This document shows, one piece after another, positions 1 to 4,793 of a DNA stretch of 7,084 nucleotides. The stretch's first letter is position 1, and each line of letters begins with the position of its first letter. This DNA is from Candidatus Uhrbacteria bacterium (lineage in GTDB: Bacteria; Patescibacteriota; Patescibacteriia; UBA9934; GWF2-40-263): the NCBI GenBank assembly GCA_016205995.1, contig JACQSJ010000046.1, forward strand, positions 1-7,084. The letters run 5' to 3'. The position numbers were made by a program, and so were the translations under genes. The notes beneath the pieces are model-generated. The model made no database searches and was not told the origin of the DNA. It saw only the letters and a program-made list of their open reading frames with translations.

Positions 1-645
1 GACGTGAAGGAGATTGTCGAGTCAGTCAGCACGATTGTGGCGTTGAGCGATGAACAGAAGAGTGGTCTGGCATCGATTGGACAGACAGCCGCCAAGAATA
101 AGGAGGAGCTCGCCCAAGGCCGCAGCGAGGTAATCGGCAAGATCATGGAGATCATCCGCGGACAGTACGACAAACTATACGATGTATTCGAGGAGCGAAA
201 AAACGTGTATGGCATCGAACGTGCCGTGCTCCTGCGGGCGATCGACATGTTGTGGATCGACCACCTGGCGGCCATGGGTGCGCTGCGCACGGGGATCGGG
301 TTGCAGGGCTACGGCCAGCGCGATCCACTCGTGGAGTACAAGAAGGAAGGTTACAGCCTGTTCCAGCACTTGCTTGGGTCGATTAACAGCGAAATCACAC
401 AGACGTTCTTCAAGTACGCCAAGCATGCGGTGGACATGAAGGTCCAGGCCGAGCTGGGACGATCCGTGTTCCAGAAAGCGGGGCTTATCTTACAAGGCGC
501 ACAGAAGACGAGCAAAGCGAATGGAGTTGAAGGCTCTGCTGGTAGCCCCAGGCTTCAGCCTGGGGGATCGTCAGAAAAAGCAGGTCGCAACGACCCCTGC
601 CCCTGCGGATCGGGGAAGAAGTATAAGAAGTGTCATGGACTGTAA
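1..645 (+). CDS. secA: Preprotein translocase subunit SecA, C-terminal part (5' truncated by window)
   Basis: SecA is the cytoplasmic ATPase motor that pushes unfolded preproteins through SecYEG. Only the last 214 residues are here; the reading frame is open from base 1, so the gene starts upstream and the GTG at base 4 is not a start. Visible parts: a helical-wing-like region (about residues 1-60); the C-terminal helical scaffold with the family signature LLRAIDMLWIDHL, then LRTGIGLQGYGQRDPLVEYK (about 76-114); a variable linker (about 140-193); and a SEC-C zinc motif, CPCGSGKKYKKCHG, with ligands C200, C202, C211 and H212 (CxCx8CH), which in known SecAs contacts SecB or ribosomes. The ATPase domains lie outside the window. 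The linker is interrupted at residues 181-189 by sequence encoded by a palindrome. A hairpin terminator follows the stop by 3 bases. The assignment is secure. Confidence 0.96.
   Translation, partial: DVKEIVESVSTIVALSDEQKSGLASIGQTAAKNKEELAQGRSEVIGKIMEIIRGQYDKLYDVFEERKNVYGIERAVLLRAIDMLWIDHLAAMGALRTGIGLQGYGQRDPLVEYKKEGYSLFQHLLGSINSEITQTFFKYAKHAVDMKVQAELGRSVFQKAGLILQGAQKTSKANGVEGSAGSPRLQPGGSSEKAGRNDPCPCGSGKKYKKCHGL
544..566. repeat. REP-like palindrome inside the secA linker
   Basis: A near-perfect inverted repeat: CCCCAGGCT (546-554), a 2-base spacer, then AGCCTGGGG (557-565). It resembles the AGCCT/AGGCT repetitive extragenic palindromes that in many environmental bacteria are spread by RAYT (Y1-type REP-associated) transposases; that likeness is from memory. 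It is read in frame as G-S-P-R-L-Q-P-G-G within the disordered linker between the SecA scaffold and the SEC-C motif, a place that tolerates insertion. No second copy was noticed in the window, so repeat status cannot be shown here. It could also be a chance hairpin. Confidence 0.5.
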
Positions 646-648
646 AAG

Positions 649-672
649 CAAAACCGCCCACGGGCGGTTTTG
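649..672 (+). terminator. Hairpin terminator after secA
   Basis: A 10-bp stem (649-658 with 663-672) closes a CACG tetraloop; its A-rich left arm and T-rich right arm flank a CCGCC/GGCGG core. It starts 3 bases after the secA stop. The T run is only four (668-671) and then breaks to GTG, so termination may be partial. The A run on the left arm means it could also work on the minus strand, but no minus-strand gene converges on it. Confidence 0.75.
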
Positions 673-681
673 TGATAGACT
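673..681 (+). promoter_or_regulatory. Candidate extended -10 promoter for the PNPOx-like/maf unit
   Basis: TGA followed by TAGACT (676-681) fits an extended -10 element (TGn plus five of six TATAAT-like positions by eye). The sequence where a -35 would fall lies inside the terminator stem and is a poor match. Transcription would begin around 688, leaving almost no leader before the ATG at 691. That suggests a leaderless or near-leaderless mRNA, in keeping with the absence of a Shine-Dalgarno sequence. The same terminator-then-extended-10 arrangement recurs at 4746-4781. Confidence 0.45.
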
Positions 682-690
682 AATTCTGCT

Positions 691-1134
691 ATGACTGACG
701 AACTACAGCAGACCACGAAACTTGTTCTCGAACGCGGCTATCTTGCTTCTCTTGGCATCGTTGACGAACATGGTCCCTGGGTGGCGGATGTGATCTACAT
801 CGCCGACGAGGACCTCAACCTCTACTGGATGTCCACACCTGAGCGGCGGCACTCACGAGCGATCGACAGTGGTCATAATCACGTTGCCGCAGCAATTGCG
901 GTGACACAGTCAGCAGATCAGCCAGACGAGGGTCTGCAGATTTCTGGTGTGGCTAAGCGTGTCGAGCAGCCATCGCTGGAACTTCTCAAACAGTGGATGC
1001 GAAAGAAAAGAAAGCCCCTCACTTCAGCCATTGGAGCCGTTTTAACAGATCACGTCTGGTACCAGCTCATGCCCGACCGCATCGAACTCATCTATCAAGA
1101 GAAGTTTGGGTATGATCGGCAGAAAGTTTTATGA
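691..1134 (+). CDS. Pyridoxamine 5'-phosphate oxidase-fold (YhbP-like) flavin-binding family protein
   Basis: This 147-residue protein matches the split-barrel FMN-binding fold of the PNPOx superfamily, closest in my reading to the small YhbP/UPF0306 type. Visible marks are an N-terminal helix then strands (residues 18-48) with a typical PWVADVIYI strand, an RRHSRAI segment (52-58) where family members often contact flavin phosphate, the strand GLQISGVAKRVEQ (81-93), and a C-terminal VWYQLMPDRIELI then FGYDRQK end that parallels the FGKK end of YhbP. The substrate is unknown and genuine pyridoxine oxidase activity is not implied. The ATG is chosen because it is the first start after the upstream terminator; no Shine-Dalgarno sequence is seen. 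The stop overlaps the next start (ATGA at 1131-1134), so the two genes are probably co-translated. Confidence 0.8.
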   Translation: MTDELQQTTKLVLERGYLASLGIVDEHGPWVADVIYIADEDLNLYWMSTPERRHSRAIDSGHNHVAAAIAVTQSADQPDEGLQISGVAKRVEQPSLELLKQWMRKKRKPLTSAIGAVLTDHVWYQLMPDRIELIYQEKFGYDRQKVL

Positions 1135-1697
1135 ACATCATCCTGGGATCAAGCTCTCCAAGTCGGAAGACTGTCCTTGAGGCGATGGGGTTTGCGTTTA
1201 CGACGATTTCGCCGGACATTGATGAGCGAGCAATTCGTCGTGATGATCCGCGAGAGCTTGTCACAGCCATCGCTCAGGCGAAGATGGATGCCGTGCTCGA
1301 GAAAGTTCAGGGCGAGGCCATTGTGATCACCTCTGACCAGGTGATGCTCGTCGACGGGATCGTGCGCGAGAAACCGACAACAAAAGAAGAGGCGTACGTA
1401 TTCATCAAGACGTTTTCAACCAGGCCACAAATCGCCACCTCCGCGACTGTCGTCTGTAACACCGCCAACGGGAGGCGTGTTTGTGAAGTCGTAGATGTAC
1501 GTGTGACATGTGATCCAATCCCTGAAGAAAACATTCGCGAGTTCGTCGAAACAGAGCAAGCGCTCAAGTACGCAGGCGGTCTCGCGGCAGAACATCCGCT
1601 GTTTGAGCCATTTGTACATGTCGATGGAGAATGGGAGGCGCTCATGGGGCTTCCCAAAGCAAAGACGCGTGAGATGATCGAACAAGTCACCATCTGA
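1131..1697 (+). CDS. maf: Maf family nucleotide pyrophosphatase, YceF-like
   Basis: Maf proteins are cytoplasmic house-cleaning enzymes that hydrolyse non-canonical or modified nucleoside triphosphates to the monophosphate and pyrophosphate. The 188 residues have the full family layout: the N-terminal loop LGSSSPSR (5-12), SPDIDE (27-32), the lysine in AQAKMDA (K51), the acidic motif TSDQV (D69), EKP (K81), the E142...YAGG segment and the C-terminal MGLPKAKTREMI. The SDQ form, in place of ADT, is the version seen in E. coli YceF, the m7GTP-preferring branch, rather than YhdE (dTTP/UTP). A YceF-like specificity is therefore inferred but not proven. The first residue of the usual RR pair in the N-terminal loop is serine here (S11), as the position is also variable in YceF. 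The ATG overlaps the upstream stop, which suggests translational coupling. Confidence 0.9.
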   Translation: MNIILGSSSPSRKTVLEAMGFAFTTISPDIDERAIRRDDPRELVTAIAQAKMDAVLEKVQGEAIVITSDQVMLVDGIVREKPTTKEEAYVFIKTFSTRPQIATSATVVCNTANGRRVCEVVDVRVTCDPIPEENIREFVETEQALKYAGGLAAEHPLFEPFVHVDGEWEALMGLPKAKTREMIEQVTI

Positions 1698-1737
1698 GGT
1701 TTGGGTTGGAGTTTTGTTACGGTCTGCGGTTGTCCAC

Positions 1738-1766
1738 TTGCCCGCCAGACCCCGATCGCCTACACT
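1738..1766 (+). promoter_or_regulatory. Candidate sigma70-type promoter for secDF
   Basis: TTGCCC (1738-1743) and TACACT (1761-1766) are separated by 17 bases, each matching four of six consensus positions. They sit in the 91-base gap between maf and secD, the longest intergenic stretch of the window. A start near 1773 would give a leader of about 16 bases before the ATG at 1789. No terminator hairpin was found between maf and this site, so readthrough from the upstream unit is also possible. Confidence 0.4.
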
Positions 1767-1788
1767 TACGCCCGTCTATTTTTATCCT

Positions 1789-3846
1789 ATGCAAACGTGG
1801 AAATTGAAAAAGAAACCGGTCCAGAACAAGTCCAAGAAGCCTCGTGTATGGGCCATCCTCGCCGTGGTGGCGACGATCGCATCCTTGTTCTATAGCTTCC
1901 CGCAGTTTTGGAATCAGGGGGCGGAGTTTGTCCAAGCACAAACAGGTTGGCTTCCACCAACCGTGTCCGAGGAGCCGTTCCGACTTGGGCTTGATCTTCA
2001 GGGTGGCACGCACTTGGTGTACGAGGCGGATATGTCGCAGATTCCGGAAGAGGATCGTCTCACGGCGCTGGAAGGTGTGCGAGACGTGATTGAGCGTCGC
2101 GTGAACGCGTTTGGTGTGTCCGAACCGGTCGTGCAGACAACCAGTACCGGTGGCACGTATCGCGTCATCATCGAGCTGGCGGGAGTTCTCGACGTCAGCG
2201 AGGCGATCGCGCTCATCGGAGAAACACCGGTGCTCGAGTTCAAGGAACCAGGCGAGGAGCTTCAGCGTGATCCCACTCAAGAGGAACTCGCGCAGCTTGA
2301 TACACTCAACGCGCAGGAGCGAGCAGATGCGAAGGTGGTTCTGGATCGAGCGTTGGCCGGGGAAGATTTCGACGCTCTTGTCCAAGAGTTCAGCATCGAT
2401 CGAAACAAGGAGATCAATAAGGGGATCATCGAGAACATCACCGCGGACTCGTACTTTACGGAGTATGTGCTCTTGATTCAGCAGCGGGGAGTTCGGCCCG
2501 GGCAGGTGAATGGAAACTTGTTAGAGAATGAAGACGGTGTAAGCGTGTTCAAGTATCTCAACCCAGGTGAGCGCACAGAGATGTTGCTTTCACACATCCT
2601 GGTCTGTTTTGAGGGCAAGAAAAATTGTACAAGCACATTGCCGGCAGTGGACGCCTCGATCCAGATCAACAATCTTAAAGACCAGACAACGCCGGAAAAT
2701 TTTGCCGAGCTGGCAAAGCAATACTCGACCGATCCGTCGGCCATCTCAAACTCAGGAGACCTCGGCTGGTCCACAACCGGCGATTATGTCCCTTCGTTTG
2801 AACTCGCCGCTGCCGCATTGGAGGTTGGTGAAATTTCGTCCGTGGTCGAGACAGATTACGGCTACCACCTCATCTACAAGCGTGACCAGAAGACCAGTCC
2901 GGCGTATACGATCCAGCGCGTGCTCATGCCACTTTCGGATGTTACGGATGTCGTGCCTCAGGTTGAACCCTGGATAAACACGGAACTTTCGGGAAAGCAT
3001 TTGTCTCGAGCCGGTGTGGAGTTTGATCCCAACACTGGGGCTCCCTACATCGCGCTGACGTTTAATGACGAAGGCGGAGACCTATTTGGAAAGCTTACCG
3101 AGACACACGTGGGACAACCAATCGCCATCTTCCTGGACGGTGAGCCGATTTCTACGCCCGTCGTGCAACAGGCGATTTACGGCGGTCAGGCGGTCATTAC
3201 GGGGGATTTCACGGTTCCAGAGGCAAAGCTTCTTGCCCAGCGCCTCAACGCGGGGGCGCTTCCCGTTGCGGTGACGCTCCTTTCCCAGCAGACGGTGGGT
3301 CCAACCTTGGGAGCTGCGTCCCTTGGCATGAGCGTTAAGGCGGCGTTGGTAGGTTTCACACTGGTCGCCCTCTACATGGTGGCGTACTACCGGCTCGTTG
3401 GACTCTTTTCCGTCGTCGCGCTTATCTTGTACGCGTTGTTGAACCTGGCTCTCTACAAAATCTTTGACGTCACGATTTCGCTCTCCGGAGTCGCGGGCTT
3501 TGTCCTTTCGTTGGGAATGGCGGTTGATGCAAACGTCCTGATCATCGAGCGCATGAAGGAGGAGATCAAAGCAGGACGCGACCTTTCCAGCGCCACGCGA
3601 GAGGGCTTCCTCCGAGCCTGGCCCGCTATCCGCGATGCCAACGTCGCCACCTTTGTCGTGGCGGTCGTGCTCTACTTGTTCAGCACCAGTTTCGTACGCG
3701 GGTTTGCCCTGCTGCTCGGGATCGGTATTTTGGTCAGCATGTTCACCGCCATCACGATCACGCGCAGTTACATGGATGCCGCGTTCCCCAAGAAGGCGTT
3801 GGCTCGCCCGTGGTTGTCCGGTCTCTCTAAACCGTCCAAGTCCTAG
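1789..3846 (+). CDS. secD: Protein translocase subunit SecD with tandem parvulin-type PPIase insertion
   Basis: SecD, with SecF, uses the proton gradient to pull exported proteins off SecYEG on the outer side of the membrane. The 685 residues run as follows: a lysine-rich cytoplasmic start; TM1 (about 21-40); the P1 base with LGLDLQGG (67-74), VIERRVNAFGVSEPVVQ and TPVLEFKEP; an insertion of about 240 residues (153-394); the rest of P1 from W395 (INTELSGKHL, EFDPNTGAPYIALTFNDEG); then five TM helices (about 514-660). GMAVDANVLIIER holds D580, equivalent to the proton-path aspartate of SecD TM4. The insertion reads as two parvulin domains (165-262 and 263-366). Without it the protein would be about 445 residues, an ordinary short SecD. 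The only two cysteines are C273 and C280. ATG 1789 is preferred over a TTG 25 codons upstream, because the extra residues are unlike SecD and the longer form would swallow the candidate promoter. No Shine-Dalgarno sequence is seen. secF follows after 5 bases. Confidence 0.95.
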   Translation: MQTWKLKKKPVQNKSKKPRVWAILAVVATIASLFYSFPQFWNQGAEFVQAQTGWLPPTVSEEPFRLGLDLQGGTHLVYEADMSQIPEEDRLTALEGVRDVIERRVNAFGVSEPVVQTTSTGGTYRVIIELAGVLDVSEAIALIGETPVLEFKEPGEELQRDPTQEELAQLDTLNAQERADAKVVLDRALAGEDFDALVQEFSIDRNKEINKGIIENITADSYFTEYVLLIQQRGVRPGQVNGNLLENEDGVSVFKYLNPGERTEMLLSHILVCFEGKKNCTSTLPAVDASIQINNLKDQTTPENFAELAKQYSTDPSAISNSGDLGWSTTGDYVPSFELAAAALEVGEISSVVETDYGYHLIYKRDQKTSPAYTIQRVLMPLSDVTDVVPQVEPWINTELSGKHLSRAGVEFDPNTGAPYIALTFNDEGGDLFGKLTETHVGQPIAIFLDGEPISTPVVQQAIYGGQAVITGDFTVPEAKLLAQRLNAGALPVAVTLLSQQTVGPTLGAASLGMSVKAALVGFTLVALYMVAYYRLVGLFSVVALILYALLNLALYKIFDVTISLSGVAGFVLSLGMAVDANVLIIERMKEEIKAGRDLSSATREGFLRAWPAIRDANVATFVVAVVLYLFSTSFVRGFALLLGIGILVSMFTAITITRSYMDAAFPKKALARPWLSGLSKPSKS
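2245..2970 (+). other. Extracytoplasmic insertion in SecD: two parvulin-like domains
   Basis: Domain 2 (SecD residues 263-366) has the parvulin series: SHILV (H269), NFAELAKQYSTDPSA (D315 at the Cys/Asp active-site position), SGDLGW, YVPSFELAAAALEVGEIS, and DYGYHLIYKR (H360). All catalytic-core positions known from Par10/SurA-type parvulins appear kept. Domain 1 (165-262) follows the same pattern more weakly: DFDALVQEFSID, then NKGIIENIT, YFTEYVLLIQ, GVRPGQV, DGVSVFKYL. It lacks the first-strand His and the GYH His. Both sit between the two halves of the P1 domain, outside the membrane. This is read from motifs, without a profile search. Confidence 0.8.
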
Positions 3847-3851
3847 AGCGT

Positions 3852-4742
3852 ATGAAACTTCACATTGTTAAACATCGCCGCACTTGGTACCTCCTCTCTG
3901 CCGCCCTGTGTGTGCTGAGCATTGTCGCGCTCTTCATTTGGGGATTACGGCCGGGGATTGACTTCACCGGAGGGTCCCTCCTGGAACTCTCGTTTGTGTC
4001 CGCCCCCTCCCAGACAGCTGTCCACGAGGCGCTTGCGACGGCAGGACACAGCGAGGCACTCGTCCAACTCTCAGAGGCAAACGTCCTTATCCGGACACGG
4101 CCCCTGACTGAGGACGAACATCAAGCGCTCTTGGCCACGCTTTCGCAATCTTTGGGTGAGGCGACGGAACTCCAGTTCGATTCCATTGGCCCGATGATCG
4201 GTGAGGAGTTGCGGGAGAAGGCCCTCTGGGGCGTGGGGACAAGTCTCGCCATCATTGCGCTCTACCTTGCCTGGTCGTTTCGCGGATCGGATGTCCTCTT
4301 CTCTGGAAAGAAGATTGCCCTGCTCACGGTCCTCAAAACATTCCATGACGTCTTGATCTCCATCGGACTTTTTGCCGTCCTGGGCCATTTCCTTGGGTAC
4401 GAGATGGACACGGCGTTTGTGGCCGGCGTCCTGACGATACTGGGATATTCCATCAACGACGGCGTGGTGGTTCTGGATCGCACCCGCGAAAACGCCAAGT
4501 TGAAGATCTCGAGCCGTCTAGAGGAAATCGTCGATCGCGCCATTGACCAAACCCTTGCGCGGTCGTTGAACACCTCCGTCACGGTGTTCCTGGCTCTTCT
4601 GGCCGTGTTCCTCTTCGGAGGCGGGTCGACGCGTCCGTTTGCGATGTTGCTCCTGATTGGTGTCTTCATCGGAACGTACTCGTCCGTCTTTATCGCCAGC
4701 CCCTTATTGGTCACTTTGAGCAAACAGAAAACGATTCCATAG
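3852..4742 (+). CDS. secF: Protein translocase subunit SecF
   Basis: SecF is the membrane partner of SecD in the proton-driven export motor. The 296 residues match the family from end to end: TM1 (about 11-30); GIDFTGGSLLEL (35-46), the SecF form of the TGG motif; a short P4 periplasmic domain (about 45-120) ending SIGPMIGEELREKA; and five further TM helices. TFHDVLISIG (163-172) is the conserved HDV segment. GYSINDGVVVLDRTREN carries D203, and QTLARSLNTS carries R237. Their 34-residue spacing equals that of E. coli D213 and R247, the proton-path pair. The usual NDT reads NDG here. Translation probably couples to secD because the start lies 5 bases after its stop and only a weak AGAG precedes it. 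A strong terminator directly follows. Confidence 0.96.
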   Translation: MKLHIVKHRRTWYLLSAALCVLSIVALFIWGLRPGIDFTGGSLLELSFVSAPSQTAVHEALATAGHSEALVQLSEANVLIRTRPLTEDEHQALLATLSQSLGEATELQFDSIGPMIGEELREKALWGVGTSLAIIALYLAWSFRGSDVLFSGKKIALLTVLKTFHDVLISIGLFAVLGHFLGYEMDTAFVAGVLTILGYSINDGVVVLDRTRENAKLKISSRLEEIVDRAIDQTLARSLNTSVTVFLALLAVFLFGGGSTRPFAMLLLIGVFIGTYSSVFIASPLLVTLSKQKTIP

Positions 4743-4745
4743 AAG

Positions 4746-4773
4746 AAAAAACTGGGAGCCACCCCAGTTTTTT
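4746..4773 (+). terminator. Intrinsic terminator after secF
   Basis: The stem is six A-T pairs plus a CTGGG/CCCAG core (4746-4756 with 4763-4773), with a 6-base loop AGCCAC and six Ts at the 3' side (4768-4773). It begins 4 bases after the secF stop and is a textbook rho-independent terminator. Its T run leads straight into the -10 region of the next gene. Confidence 0.9.
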
Positions 4774-4781
4774 GGTATACT
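4773..4781 (+). promoter_or_regulatory. Extended -10 promoter for the membrane protein/ATPase pair
   Basis: TGG then TATACT (4776-4781) is a good extended -10 element with five of six consensus bases. The region 17 bases upstream is inside the terminator stem and resembles TTGACA poorly, so recognition would rest on the extended -10. Predicted initiation near 4788 leaves about 6 bases before the ATG at 4794, too short for a Shine-Dalgarno sequence, and none is present. Confidence 0.6.
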
Positions 4782-4793
4782 GAATCAATCCTT

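Noticed and set aside
4..645. A short independent gene starting at GTG 4
   Set aside because: The frame is open to base 1 and encodes the SecA C-terminal third; it is a window-truncated gene, not a complete small one.
1730..1766. TTGTCC (1730) as the -35 for the secD promoter
   Set aside because: The spacer to TACACT would be 25 bases, far outside the usual 16-18; TTGCCC at 1738 gives exactly 17.
1714..1788. Longer SecD start at TTG 1714
   Set aside because: The added 25 residues are proline/arginine-rich and unlike any SecD N-terminus. The Lys-rich start plus TM helix begins naturally at ATG 1789, and the longer form would overlap the candidate promoter.
1701..1895. 64-codon plus-strand frame between maf and secD
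   Set aside because: It overlaps the secD start in another frame, has no ribosome binding site and no recognisable feature.
1717..2385. 222-codon open frame on the minus strand
   Set aside because: Antisense to well-conserved SecD sequence, Arg/Leu/His-rich and without domain signatures.
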